Shown here piece by piece: positions 1 through 10,722 of a stretch of 64,000 nt of DNA; within the stretch, counting starts at the first letter, position 1, and the number at the start of each line of letters is the position of its first letter. This DNA comes from Buddleja alternifolia (Eukaryota; Streptophyta; Magnoliopsida; Lamiales; Scrophulariaceae), in NCBI GenBank assembly GCA_019426215.1, contig CM033391.1, forward strand, positions 14,186,708-14,250,707, given 5' to 3'. The translations under genes were made by a program, and so were the position numbers. The notes beneath the pieces were generated by a model. The model ran no database searches. It was given only the letters and a program-made list of their open reading frames with translations, and was not told the origin of the DNA.

Positions 1-236
1 TTCATTGTGATAACCAAAGCGCTTTAGCCATGACTCAAAACCCTGTTCTTCATTCAAGAACCAAACACATTGACATTAGATACCATTTCCTTCGTGACCA
101 CGTTCAAAAGAAAGATATCTCCATGCACTTCATTGGAACTGACAAACAACTGGCAGATATCTTCACCAAAGCACTCAATGAACAACGTTTTCTCACTTTG
201 AGAAGTGAACTAGGTATGATTGATTTAAACGCTTGA
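1..236 (+). CDS. Ty1/copia polyprotein, C-terminal RNase H segment (partial)
   Basis: The reading frame is open from base 3 and starts outside the window. It shows the copia RNase H signature: CDNQSA, then SRTKHIDIRYHFLRDHV, then QLADIFTKAL, ending in LRSELGMIDLNA and a TGA. RNase H removes the RNA strand during reverse transcription. About 78 residues are visible, with no stop or frameshift, so this end of pol looks intact. The following ORF starts about 790 bases further on and is a separate reading frame. Confidence 0.9.
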   Translation, partial: HCDNQSALAMTQNPVLHSRTKHIDIRYHFLRDHVQKKDISMHFIGTDKQLADIFTKALNEQRFLTLRSELGMIDLNA

Positions 237-1028
237 TCATGAAGCATCATATTTTATTAGGCATATAATTTAGGGGGAATCCACTTAAGTTATATCTCAC
301 AATATTCTTTAAAAAAAAAAAAAATATTTTTACTTGATCATAACTGTAAGCGTCAATGATAAAAATTTTCAGATGCATAATCATCAACGCTCAGCTCTAT
401 GTTTGCATAAAATATTGAATGCTCAAAATATTGAAAAGTCTTTTGACTTCAAGCGTCCATTTTATCAGCTAAGCGCTGAATAGTTTATCAAAATTTATAA
501 AATATTTTCGTTACAAGCCATGCATAAAATTTTCAAACTTCTTTCAAGGTCGTGGGTAGACTCAAAGGTCTATTTTGTACTCTACTCACACGCCTCTATC
601 ACATCAAACTGGCGGGTACTCAAATTTTTTAAAAATGACGGTTCAGAGATAGCACGTGTTTGTGTACGTGTCAGTGTACAAACATGCGCGTGTGTTACAC
701 TCTGAAAATACCAAACGTTAATTTTTCTTTAACTCGGATGTCAAATCTTTATATATGAGAATTACCAAATGTAACTTCTCTCTTTTACACAAAACTCGCG
801 TCCGCAGTTAATAAATTTATGGCTAAGATTCAACAGTTATTACACGTGTTTAAATCCTACTAAGACTACATAACACAAGTTTCAAAAACTCTTTACTGTG
901 TCATTTAAAACACAAACTCTGCAGAAAAAGTAACTTACTTTCTATTCACGCATATCTGCAAATCTCTCTTTATCTCTCTCAATACAACAGAAAATCTCAG
1001 TCCATCTTCTTCGTTTTAAACAAAAAAA
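237..1028 (+). other. Non-coding spacer between pol and the downstream ORF
   Basis: AT-rich sequence without a convincing gene. A 61-codon frame at 520-705 has no recognisable features. Several AGCG-containing words seen in the neighbouring ORF and LTR (for example AAGCGTCC and AAGCGCTGA near 420-480) recur here. The last 130 bases before the ATG are rich in C and T and could act as an internal leader for the downstream ORF. No splice acceptor was assigned. Confidence 0.5.
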
Positions 1029-4000
1029 ATGGCACCAAAGAAATCATCATCTACTTCTGCTGAAATTACCATCAAGGTAACTGAAGGTCTTGTTGTCGAC
1101 TGGAAATTTCTATATGAACAAACTCAGATCAACCTGACGGACATAATGGACATGGTCGTCCAAGCTGGGCTCAAACCCTTCTTAACCCAATACTCTTATA
1201 TGTTTCCTACTGAAGTTGAAACTTTCTGGAAGACTGCTACACTTTCAGAGGACAAGAAGTCCATCTCTTGTCAAATTCCCTTCTCCAAGAAGGAGTCTCC
1301 AAAGGAATTCATCCTATCTGCTTCCACCATTGCCAAGAACTTCAATTTGCCTAATGAGGGTGAGGCACTGGATTCTGTTACGTTGAAACAAATTAAGGAA
1401 GCATGGGCAATCATGAGTGCGTACGACGATGTTCCTTACACTCAGTACTTCGAGAAGAAAGACCTGGTGTCCAAATACCGGTTATTGGCTGATTTCTGCA
1501 GCAAGATCATAGAATGCCGCGTGGGAACCTTTGATAAGGTAAATCCTGTTCAATTTCAGATGATGGTTGCTATACTCTTCAACATCAAAATCAACTGGAG
1601 TGAGTACATCTTCGGACGGTTTCGGGACAGTCTAAGCGCTTCAAATAAGCCTTATGGACTCATCCTGAGTGACATCTTGTTTAAATCGAATTGTGTGTAC
1701 TCGTCTGGACTTCCGTTGAATAAGTCCAAGTTGTTGGGAAAAAGGATTCTGACCAATATGTTCAATCCTCCAAAAGTCAGTGGTGCGGCTAGACCCCTAT
1801 CTGAGCGGCTGGAAGAACGCCAACTGCTTGCTCAAAAGGCTGAGAGACCAGTGCCAGAGGAAGCTGTGAAGCGTCCAGCAGCAACGAAGAAGAGAGCCCC
1901 CAGAAAACCCAAAGTTAAAATTGCCGTCCCCTCTCAAAAGATTGATGAGGAAACTGATGAGGATGCCGAGGACAAGTTGCCTCTCAAAAGACGAAAGCTG
2001 GAAGGGATCATTAAGCAAATAGACTTTGAAGAACCAGCTGTTGATCCTCCCGCTCCTCCGGCTAAACTAGTTGAAGGAGTCAACATTAAGAAAATCTTTA
2101 AGCGTTCCAGGACTAGCAAGCGTCAAGCTACTCCTGAAGAGCCTGAGACAGTTGAGCCAAGCGCTCAAGATGTTGCTGTTGAGCCAAACGCTCAAGTTGC
2201 CGTTGAGCCAAGCGCTCAAGTTGCCGTTGAGCCAAGCGCTCAAGTTGCCGTTGAGCCAAGCGCTCAAGATGTTGCTGTTGAGCCAAGCGCTCCAGAAACT
2301 GCTGTTGAGCTTAGTTCTCAGGGTAAGTTTATTTCTTCCCACAGCATCTCTATTCCTACATCTGTAGAAGATCCTGCTCTTATAGAGGATGGCTCTTGTT
2401 TTTCAGCTATAGTTCCAGCTGCTGCTGAAGTGTCCACAGATGTTCTGTTGGATGTTGACCTGACTGGAGTTGTAGCTATCGCTCAAGATGTTGCCGCTGA
2501 AGTAGCTGCAATTGAACCTGAGGAACCTGCTACTTTAACAGAGGCACGTTCAGAAGGTCAGAACGCTGCTGAAGACGTTAGAGCTCCTCGTCACTTCTTT
2601 CAACTCGATCCGCTGAAGACAATTGATCATTCAATTAACTATATGCCCTCAGCGCTCGACGAAGATTTCATTCCTGCAGGATATAATATAGAAAGATATA
2701 TTGCTGCAGAAGCTGACGCTGCAAGACTGATTGACTTTGACAGCGCAATCAAAGCAACCGTTCTAGACAGACCAGGAGACAGACCTCGTAGATGTGCCGT
2801 GGATGTGGCTTACTATCTTGACAATGGCCACAGCAGACCAACTGGGTTCGCGCTAAGGGATTACAGTGTTCGTGTGTATGATCCTCTCCGTCCTAGCTTT
2901 CTCAATCCCTCAGAGTCAGTCTTGAACAGAGAAGGTTACACACATTTCCCTCAGACGGCTCACAGCCCTGAAAATCTTGCATCGGTCCGTCCTCTCTGTC
3001 TATGGAAAAATAAAGAGATTCATGCTGGTGAGCGCCTTGAATCGTTGACCGATCTGCTCCAGACTGAAGCTGATGCTTACTTTGACAGCGTCTGGAATGC
3101 CAACTATCAGCCTGATAAGCACCGCTTTGAAGCCATAAGAGATATTCATCTTGAAGGTATTCGTGCTATGGTGACTGCTGGCACAGACTTCTGTATAAAT
3201 GAAGTAAATTGGGTTGAAGCGTACATGGGACATAAATACACCTTCCCAGAGTTAGTCCAAGCTCCCCATCTTTTCGGCATAGGCATGCATGACAAGAAGC
3301 GTCAATTCGCCAAGTATTGCCTCCTGAAGCGTCAACAAAGACTCGGACCTGTTCTCAAGCTCCCAATTATTAGACATCAAATAGAACAATGTCTACGTCA
3401 AGAAATTCAGAGATTATCCCTCACCCCTCTTCGGTTTAATGCTCAAGCGTCTTCCAGTGGTACAGTTGGTGAACGGTGCTTAAATCTTGCTTCAAGCCAC
3501 TGTGAAGAAAACTTCAATCTGATGGTAAAGATTCTATCTCCCGTATCTCTCTTTGATAAAATCTTCACTGCCAATCTCAGATCTTGGAACGGCTCAGTGA
3601 TCAATTCATTCAAAGGATATCCGCTGCTCCCTTCCATTCGCAGTGAGGTACTCAATCACTATGAGTATGTTCTTTCTCTGCTTGAAAGGAATCAAGAGCT
3701 CGCTCAAGCCATTTATCCGTATCTTGAAGAGTACTATGCGGACTGTGTGCCTACACATCGACGTCCTGCATCTCTTCCCTCCGATTGCTTGATTGGATTT
3801 TCCAGAACTCACTGCACAGATTCACTATTCTCCATCGCTCAAGCGCCGTCCAAAGTTTTCCCAGATCATGTGCTGGATATCATTGGTCCAATGTACATCA
3901 GGGCCATTGATAGTCCTCTTCGCACATTTATCTCCGGTACTTGTATGTCCAGGACCAGACTCATTGAACTCTTGGATTCTACATCCACCTCTTATGCCGA

Positions 4001-5210
4001 CTCAGCAAGCTGGAACTTTCAATTCACTGACTTTCGCCAGCCTGAGTCAACGCTTGAGGAAGCGCCTGCTGAGACATCTGAAGCGTCCAAATCTGCAGAT
4101 ACCAGTATTCCTGACGCTCCTGAACATGCTACCATTGATAGTGCTGAAGATACTTCCCTGGATATTCGAGGTACTGTTTTTGATCCAGCCTATCAAGTTC
4201 CTTTTGACTCTCTCAAACACTCATCACGGTTCAAGCGACCAGCTCCTCAAGTGGTTCAATCAGATGAGAGTCAAGCCTTCGGTCCCCTGCTTAAATCTGT
4301 TTTGGAGACAATTAGCGCTCAAGCTACTCAGAGTGAAGAATCTCTCCATTGGATTAAGGAAGACCTGGCAAAGATTGAAACTCACGTAATGAGCGCTCAG
4401 ATTGCTCATATGCGTAGTTCAGCTCAAGCGGCAGTTGGTGAGTGCAAACAAGACTTTCAAGAAATGCAGGATGCTGCCCACGCAACCCAACTTGCCATGA
4501 AAGAAGAACTTGAAAAGCGCCTTGCAACCCTTGAGATCTCTGTGAATGACGCCACCAGCGCTAAGCTTCTTGTTATGCAGGAACGCTTCGACAAGCGTCT
4601 GGATGACATCACAGATTCCTTATCTCAGATTGCTCATCAGGTAAGTGTACTCACAAACCACTTCTTAAAATCTGATGATGGCAATAAGGGGGAAGAGAAG
4701 AAGAAAGGAGAAAAGCGGAAAGCGTCCAGTTCAAAAGTTGAAAATCCTCCGTCTCCTAAGCGTCAAATGCCTCCTTCTCAGTCTGCGCTTAATCTCCCGT
4801 CTTGGATAACTGCTCTGAAACAAAGTTCATCCGGAGCGCCCAGTAGTACGCTAAAGGAACCTCCTAGAGCGTTATATCCAAACCTACCAATTCCCACAAG
4901 AGCACTGCTTGAACAGTTTGACATTCCTCTTCAGAGAACATCCATTTCAGAACCTACAGATCCACAGATCTTAGCTGAAGAAAGGAAGATGACTGATTTT
5001 AGCCAAGCTTTTCGAATCTGCCTAAGGTACATTGGTATCGACCCAACTGACTGGGATAATCACTTTAAAGTATTCAAAAAGAGACAACAAGAAGAAAACA
5101 AGCTTATCATCAACAAAGATCATGAAGCAATGATGATCTTGGAAGACAATCTGACTGAAGCTATCCGAGCTGAAATGTCCAAGCGATACAGAGTTAGACC
5201 AAGTCATTAA
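1029..5210 (+). CDS. 1393-residue extra ORF of the SIRE-like element (env-position ORF)
   Basis: One unbroken frame, opening MAPKKSSSTSAE and ending at a TAA 237 bases before the LTR. Residues 1-250 form a compact region with a pattern seen in many plant retroelement ORFs of unknown function (VETFWKTATL, NWSEYIF). Residues 260-310 are Lys/Arg rich (KRPAATKKRAPRKPK, NLS-like). Residues 375-430 are tandem VEPSAQ repeats. Residues 520-1010 form a second globular part. About 1090-1200 is a heptad-rich coiled coil, then a Lys-rich patch (GEEKKKGEKRK) and a conserved-looking tail. I see no signal peptide or obvious membrane helix, so calling it envelope-like rests on position alone. It may be a nucleic-acid-binding or Gag-like accessory protein. 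Its intactness among decayed neighbours suggests a recent insertion. Confidence 0.75.
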   Translation: MAPKKSSSTSAEITIKVTEGLVVDWKFLYEQTQINLTDIMDMVVQAGLKPFLTQYSYMFPTEVETFWKTATLSEDKKSISCQIPFSKKESPKEFILSASTIAKNFNLPNEGEALDSVTLKQIKEAWAIMSAYDDVPYTQYFEKKDLVSKYRLLADFCSKIIECRVGTFDKVNPVQFQMMVAILFNIKINWSEYIFGRFRDSLSASNKPYGLILSDILFKSNCVYSSGLPLNKSKLLGKRILTNMFNPPKVSGAARPLSERLEERQLLAQKAERPVPEEAVKRPAATKKRAPRKPKVKIAVPSQKIDEETDEDAEDKLPLKRRKLEGIIKQIDFEEPAVDPPAPPAKLVEGVNIKKIFKRSRTSKRQATPEEPETVEPSAQDVAVEPNAQVAVEPSAQVAVEPSAQVAVEPSAQDVAVEPSAPETAVELSSQGKFISSHSISIPTSVEDPALIEDGSCFSAIVPAAAEVSTDVLLDVDLTGVVAIAQDVAAEVAAIEPEEPATLTEARSEGQNAAEDVRAPRHFFQLDPLKTIDHSINYMPSALDEDFIPAGYNIERYIAAEADAARLIDFDSAIKATVLDRPGDRPRRCAVDVAYYLDNGHSRPTGFALRDYSVRVYDPLRPSFLNPSESVLNREGYTHFPQTAHSPENLASVRPLCLWKNKEIHAGERLESLTDLLQTEADAYFDSVWNANYQPDKHRFEAIRDIHLEGIRAMVTAGTDFCINEVNWVEAYMGHKYTFPELVQAPHLFGIGMHDKKRQFAKYCLLKRQQRLGPVLKLPIIRHQIEQCLRQEIQRLSLTPLRFNAQASSSGTVGERCLNLASSHCEENFNLMVKILSPVSLFDKIFTANLRSWNGSVINSFKGYPLLPSIRSEVLNHYEYVLSLLERNQELAQAIYPYLEEYYADCVPTHRRPASLPSDCLIGFSRTHCTDSLFSIAQAPSKVFPDHVLDIIGPMYIRAIDSPLRTFISGTCMSRTRLIELLDSTSTSYADSASWNFQFTDFRQPESTLEEAPAETSEASKSADTSIPDAPEHATIDSAEDTSLDIRGTVFDPAYQVPFDSLKHSSRFKRPAPQVVQSDESQAFGPLLKSVLETISAQATQSEESLHWIKEDLAKIETHVMSAQIAHMRSSAQAAVGECKQDFQEMQDAAHATQLAMKEELEKRLATLEISVNDATSAKLLVMQERFDKRLDDITDSLSQIAHQVSVLTNHFLKSDDGNKGEEKKKGEKRKASSSKVENPPSPKRQMPPSQSALNLPSWITALKQSSSGAPSSTLKEPPRALYPNLPIPTRALLEQFDIPLQRTSISEPTDPQILAEERKMTDFSQAFRICLRYIGIDPTDWDNHFKVFKKRQQEENKLIINKDHEAMMILEDNLTEAIRAEMSKRYRVRPSH
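2151..2295 (+). repeat. In-frame tandem repeat encoding VEPSAQ units
   Basis: About six units of 24-27 bases, each holding GTTGAGCCAAGCGCTCAAG or a near copy, give VAVEPSAQ or VEPSAQDVA peptides. Units differ by one or two bases, so the array is young or being homogenised. It lies in the linker between the basic patch and the central region of the 1393-residue ORF. Confidence 0.85.
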
Positions 5211-5447
5211 AGCTTTCTGATTTTACATTATCTATATTCTTGTCTCTTATATCTTTAAATATTCAGCTGTAAAAATGCTTGTAATTCTCGATAAATATGA
5301 AATGCATTTTTTTTCTTGCTGAAACATCTCGTTGAAGCATAACTAACTTTAACTAACGTTTACTGATCAAAGCTAACTTTTACTTTTGGCTATCTAACTC
5401 TTGAACTATAAAAGAGTAAGTATTGCCATCATCAAAAAGGGGGAAAT
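5211..5447 (+). other. 3' untranslated segment with polypurine tract
   Basis: Non-coding tail of the SIRE-like element. The polypurine tract AAAAAGGGGGAAA (5434-5446) sits one base before the LTR TGTTAG and would prime plus-strand synthesis. The phrase TGAACTATAAAAGAGT at 5402-5417 recurs just upstream of the second LTR near 51697, showing that both loci hold the same internal end. Confidence 0.8.
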
Positions 5448-6996
5448 TGTTAGGAATTTCATGTTAGAAGTTTTGATGATGACAATTAAGTTTTTGTTAG
5501 ACCCCAAAAAAGTTGTAAGTTTATTCTCGTAGAAAACTTGTATAGGCTTTGAAGCGTTAGACTTGTAATAGATTTATTAGGCTTTGTTATCTTACTTTAG
5601 AGTGTTAGGCAAAATAGTCTTAGGCTGAGCGTCTGATGATTTCTGAGTGAGTTTATCAGTGGTAAAGTTCGAAGACTCAAGCGCCTGATCTCAGAAGATA
5701 GATACAGTCTCCAAGCGTCCACTTTGGCCAGCTATATCAAGCGTTACCTTATGGGACAGAAGTGATTTCACCTGAATTTACTTCTAAGTCCAGAAGGAGT
5801 TTAATGCAAATATTCTCAAAGCATTAAATACCAACGGGTATTAATTTCAAATGCATTAAATGTTGATAAGAGCATTTAATATGATAAGCAATGTCAGACG
5901 TACGGAGAAGCCACCCTATTGGACTGTCAACTATCTCAGACTGCAGCACCAACTTTCGTGCAGCAGATTTTCAGGAAAAAGGACAAAAGCTGTTCACTCG
6001 CGAAAGTGAGAGACACGCGCCAGTGCATGTGTCAAACGGACACTTTCTCCAAGAATACCTATAAATAGGACTTCAACAACAAACAAAAAAAAGAGAGCAA
6101 CAATTTTATCAAAGCCAAATTGCTGTTGCATTAAAATCTCACTCCTTAAATTCTCAGAAAAGCCAAAAACTTCAAGAAACATCCAAATTGCTTTTCTTAT
6201 ATTCCTGAGACAGTCAACAAATATCTCAAACATTCTTTTTGAAGAAACCAGATTCCTACTGAGATATTACCAAGTTGTTTGAACTTCATCAAAATCAAAC
6301 AAACCTTTTAGAAAATCCCATCCAAGCCTCGCGATCTGTGTGAAGTCGAAGTTGGATACTTGCATCATTTCTGGGTGAAAGAAGCAAGAGGGTTGAAGTG
6401 ATTTGAAGCAGAAATCTGTGTGATCAAGGAGCTCAAGTCATCGACATCCATCTCTCCCTAATTTGTAGAAGATTCTGTGTGATTCTTTGAGAATCATTTT
6501 AGTGGATTGCCTCCAAGTGCAAAGGAGAAGAAGGACGTAGTTGGGATTACACCACCCAACGAACCTTACAAATATTGTGTTATTTACTTTTCAGTCATTT
6601 CATTCATCTATCATATCATTGCATAAGTAAAACACAATCAAAAGCTAAGCACCTAAGAAACATCTTGTGACGCTAAAACTTTCAAAGAGAAGACTCCAAA
6701 ATCATTCCGCTGTGCTAACCCTGATTAAAAGAACTGAACGCTTAACCTACAAGGTCAAAGTATTCAATTCCTGAAGTCTAAGTTAACTTTATAAAACAGT
6801 CTTCATTAGACGCTTCACAAAGTCTCAAATATCTTATGTGAACGCTAAGGTGAAGCGTCACACTCTTCAAGCGCCTATCATTTCAAGCGTCCAAATACGT
6901 TTAATACGAAATCTTTTTTAAGTCGAAAAAGACTTAAGGGTCTATTCAACCCCCCCCCCCCTTCTAGACCCTTTCGTATGCCACTTGGGACCAACA
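5448..6996 (+). repeat. 3' LTR of the SIRE-like element (1549 bp)
   Basis: Starts TGTTAGGAATTTC right after the polypurine tract and ends GGGACCAACA. The copy at 51744 shares start, body and end (CGTATGCCACTTG near the 3' end). A TATA box lies at 6060-6067. A run of 13 C residues near 6950 and many AAGCG(T/C) words occur. The right edge abuts unrelated gypsy-like sequence. Confidence 0.85.
6060..6067 (+). promoter_or_regulatory. TATA box in SIRE-like LTR
   Basis: CCTATAAATAGG lies about 610 bases into the LTR. The same word is at the equivalent position in the second LTR (52392-52399), so this is the likely Pol II core promoter and marks the U3/R region. Confidence 0.6.
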
Positions 6997-8044
6997 GGGG
7001 AACCCATACTCTTCATCATTCACTATCAATTTCAGATTCTTGGAGGAGAGGGGGGCAGCCCCTAATCTGATTTCTCCACCATTCATCACCATTCTTCATC
7101 ACTCTTAGAGGGGAAAACTAGAGGAAGGAAAAGAGCTTGGGGATTGAAGGCTCAACTTCAAGATCCATCATCATTCACCATTTAGGGAGTTTTTAAGAGC
7201 TTTTCATTTCATTTATGTCTATGAATATTCCTCTTATGTCTTTTATGCTTTCAATTATGAACTAAATTCGTAAGACTAGGGTCATGCAAGGCCAAATTGT
7301 AATATATGCTTACAATAGATGATTGTTGAGGTTGTTCTTATATTGTTATGTGATGTGAATTGTGTTTTTGTCTATCTTGCATATACTTGATCACTATATG
7401 TTAGAATCTTATGCCTAGGTTAATATTTCGGGAGAAAATTGACTTAGGGTGCAAGAAATTCACATCATGACCCGCAACTAATGAGGAATTGCCCTAGACA
7501 TAGGTAAAGATTCCCGGGTGAAGTCGTTCGATTCAAATCGAGTGAACTCTAGTACATTAATGCATGTTTAGTGGTTAGATTTCCGGATAGGGATATTTGG
7601 GAAATCACGATCTAAGTATAGGAGTTTATACGCGAGACATCGGTTATTCTCTACCTTAGGAGTTTTCACCATAACAATATAAGTGTAATCCTTCAACAAG
7701 AACCTTTATAAGTATATTTGATCAATTTGAACCTAGCATGTGCCTTAGTCTCCCTTTATAATTGGTTTTAAATCACTTGCTCATCTTTGTTCTTGTTTTT
7801 TACAAATTTTATTTGAATTTATTCTTACTTTGTTTATTCACTTCATTACAAATCTTAAACTAGAATTCAAGTCCTTGTGGTTCGACAATCCGGACTTACC
7901 GTCCATTTATTACTACACACGACTAGTGCACTTGCTATCATAGCACGTTAGCTTTTAGCGTGTCAAATATATTTAAAACGAGACAGTCATAGTATTTTAC
8001 ATTTAAGATGGCAGAGCCCAAAACAAATGGTTCGCCAAGAACCT
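6997..8044 (+). repeat. Ty3/gypsy LTR-like or leader fragment
   Basis: No gene. The segment has the style of the 3' part of a plant gypsy LTR: phrases such as AGTCCTTGTGGTTCGAC and GACTAGTGCACTTGC (7870-7935) resemble sequence that precedes the primer site of Athila-like elements. No primer site or coding remnant follows. At about 8045 it gives way abruptly to the antisense copia integrase, so it is a truncated fragment. Assignment is from memory of such elements and is tentative. Confidence 0.4.
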
Positions 8045-8389
8045 AACAATACCATACAGCTGTAAGGAGCGCATGGCCCTACAGTGAAATAGGTAAGTCA
8101 GTGTGGCTAAGCATGGAACGGACCATGTCCAAAAAGGTACGATTCTTTCGCTCATCCACCCTATTTAACTGTGGCGCAGCTGAAGGTGTGAGTTGTAGCA
8201 CTATACCATTTCTCTAAGGTATTCATCAAACTCTACGCTCATATAATCTCCTCCTCTGTCAGACCGAAGAGCCTTTATATGTTGTCCAGTTTGATTTTTC
8301 ACTAAAGCCTTGAATTATTTGAATCTTTTAATAGATTCAGACTTATGCTTCATCAAGTATACTAGACCATATCTTGAATGGTCATCTGT
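8045..8389 (-). pseudogene. Copia integrase core fragment
   Basis: The minus strand reads TDDHSRYG, then DRGG and LDMVRSMLSHTDLPISL in mixed frames, matching the integrase core of the plus-strand copia copy. It is the continuation of the fragment at 9988-10320, separated from it by a solo LTR. Several in-frame stops are present, so it is not functional. The fragment ends where gypsy-like sequence begins. Confidence 0.8.
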
Positions 8390-8394
8390 GAATG

Positions 8395-9987
8395 TGTTAG
8401 TGTGTATGCCCTCAAATGCCATAAAGATGATAAATTTATAGGGTATTGATTTGTAACTAAACAATATCTTTTAATAATATAATGCATTATCTTGTTGTTT
8501 TCTTATAGGCATTTGTAAGGTTTTAATAAACAACGTAAAGTTCTTGATAATAAGGCAAACTTTCTATTTCCTAAGAGTTAGGAAGAATGGCACTAGAAGA
8601 ATTTGATCCTTATTATCTAAAACTGGTTCGCAAGTCGAAGAGAGTATTGACTGGACATCAATACTGGATAAAGACTTGTATGATATAAGTTTTGACAGAG
8701 AAAGTGTCAGTCAAACACTATGGGAATGGTAGTGGGAACTTATGTCATAGACATCTCAGTTAGACTGATATGTTCGAACACGACTCACATCGGTTTCATC
8801 ACATGGGTTTTCACTCACTGACAGTCAATGATGAAACTATTGTGATAGGTACGCGTGAACCTTAGACCTAAGGAATTAAGTTGAAGATGTACTATTGACA
8901 TCAAGTCTGTCATTAGAATAGTTAGATCCAATTCACCCGTTAGTGGGATCGACCTCGAAGTGCGACTTGATGGGCAAGTAGTAGTCTTAACTGATTAGCA
9001 AGATGTGATTTATTCTCTCATAAGTGGATGAGCTAAATATCCTATGCAGTCATGAATGAGTGAGGTTAAAAGACTTTGGCCAAAGCACAAGAGATACTCA
9101 TGTTAGACATGAAGGTATACTCATTGACCTCGATTCATTATGAGCTAAGCATATGGTCAAGTCCTGTGAGTTTGACTAAACCATGACTCTCACTTGAATG
9201 AGATATAAGAATAAAAGGTTTATACTCGTACGACATTCACAACGTAAAAGGTTTGGAATGATCCTATTCATTCGTTCTCAATTGGGATACGATGTGAGCC
9301 ACATGACTGGCTATGTGTTACTCACATCCTTTTGATTTCCTCCCAATTGTCTTTTGAGACGAACCTAAAGAGTCACGCTTAAAGGAATTGCAAAAGAGAA
9401 AAATCATGGAATTGACTTGAGAGAGTTCTTGGGTATTGGATATCGAAATTAATTAATTAATTAATCATTGGATGATCTTATTATTGAATTAAGTTGACAT
9501 GTTAATTAATTTCTTAGAGAAAATTAATTATAGAGTTAACATGAATTTAATTAATTATTTGATTAAATTATTTATTGAATAAATAATATTAATTAAACAA
9601 ATAAAAATGACTAAGCATAAGGCTTAGAAAAGCCCAAAGTGGGCGTCCTCATATGCATAGTTTTTAGGTTATTTGTTTGCTACTTAATGAAAAATTAACG
9701 CAAGCCTCCAACATAATTTTCTCTCCAAGTTAAAACTCTCCAAACTCTCTCTCTCTAGCCATCTCTGAGGAAGGAAACGAAGGGATTTTTCGCTTTTGAT
9801 TCTAGCGTGGTGATTTAGAGGCAGCGACAAATTTGCTGTTCAAGAAAGGATCACGAAAATTGGTTCAGAATTCAACATACGCGAAGAAAGGTATATGATT
9901 TCAAAACCCAATTTGAATATGAGAAATCGAGATGAACCACTTGGGATTTTATTTTTTCCGCTGCGTTTTATTGCTATAAACCCAACA
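8395..9987 (+). mobile_element. Solo LTR A (1593 bp) inside an antisense integrase
   Basis: Begins TGTTAGTGTGTATGCCC and ends AACCCAACA. It is flanked by a perfect 5-base duplication GAATG (8390-8394 and 9988-9992). The antisense integrase reads up to one edge (GGFLYFITF) and resumes at the other (TDDHSRYG), proving a clean insertion followed by LTR-LTR recombination. Orientation is opposite to the host element. No internal domain remains. Confidence 0.93.
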
Positions 9988-10320
9988 GAATGTGATGAAG
10001 TAAAGGAAACCTCCACAAACCATTTCTCTAAATGGCCCACAAACATCGGTATGTAATAAACCCAAGACTTGTGTGGCTCTTTCAAAAGTCCATGTGAAGG
10101 GGGATCTAGGCATTTTGCCCTTGAGACAGGATTCACAAGTAGGGTAGGGATCCAATCCCAATGGGCCTATTAGTCCATCTTTCTCTATTTTGTGAATCTT
10201 GCGCTCACCTGAATGGCCCAGTCTAAGATGCCAAACTAGTCTTTGGTTAGTTTCTTGCCTACCATGTTTCTTCTGTATAGTATTAACAGCACACTCATTT
10301 TGAACATTAAGGTAATACAA
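9988..10320 (-). pseudogene. Copia GAG-pre-integrase and integrase start
   Basis: Contains YLNVQNECAVNT, WHLRLGHSGE, CESCLKGKM and LLHTDVCGPF. These are the pre-integrase His-Cys region and the first integrase Asp context of copia pol. It breaks at YFITF where solo LTR A is inserted. Part of a dead pol; a stop (in the phrase VLVR*GYTF) separates it from the protease segment on its 5' side. Confidence 0.85.
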
Positions 10321-10404
10321 AGCATTTACTAAAGAAGCAAAGCATACTAATTTATTACCATAATAGATATTGCAATGTTCATCAATAAAACGGAAAGTAT
10401 AACC

Positions 10405-10722
10405 TTATCTAACTAAAACGGGAATTGAAACAATGTTTTTAAGCCCATTGGGCAAAACCAAAACATTATCCAAAAATAGTAAATGTCCAAAATGTAAAAG
10501 TAATGAGATAGATCTAATTTCAATAGCTGTGATGCTTTGCCTGCTGCCTACTATTATCTTCACCTCATCACTGCCCAGCTTCCTTCCTCGCACCAGAATC
10601 TGATTCATACAACAAATGTGAGCACTAGCTCCATAATCAAGAATCCATGACGTGGAAAAAACAATCATAGAACAATAAGTTTCATAAACATAAAGTTCCA
10701 TACCTTGTGCGCCATGGCCCAT
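10405..10722 (-). pseudogene. Copia protease region
   Basis: Contains WILDYGASAHIC, where active proteases normally have D-S/T-G; the middle residue is Tyr, so the active site is probably lost. It continues through LPNGLKNIVSIPVLVR, as in the plus-strand relative. A degraded zinc knuckle (CLHCSELGPGEGT instead of C-x2-C-x4-H-x4-C) lies just upstream on the minus strand at about 10730-10790. Confidence 0.8.

Larger units (their letters stand above)
1..6996 (+). mobile_element. 3' half of a SIRE-like Ty1/copia retrotransposon
   Basis: The order RNase H tail, long extra ORF, polypurine tract, then an LTR opening TGTTAG and closing CCAACA is that of the 3' part of a copia element. An additional ORF between pol and the 3' LTR is the known hallmark of the SIRE/Maximus lineage. 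The 5' LTR, gag and most of pol lie before the window, so target-site duplications cannot be tested. A second LTR of the same family occurs at 51744-53247 and an inverted fragment at 53248-53793. Superfamily is certain; the lineage is inferred from layout. Confidence 0.8.

Noticed and set aside
2067..2342. Minus-strand frame with repeated SAWLNGNL peptides
   Set aside because: It is the mirror of the VEPSAQ-coding repeat in the real plus-strand ORF.
1029..5210. Calling the long ORF a true envelope protein
   Set aside because: No signal peptide, membrane anchor or cleavage site seen; only the position supports the name.
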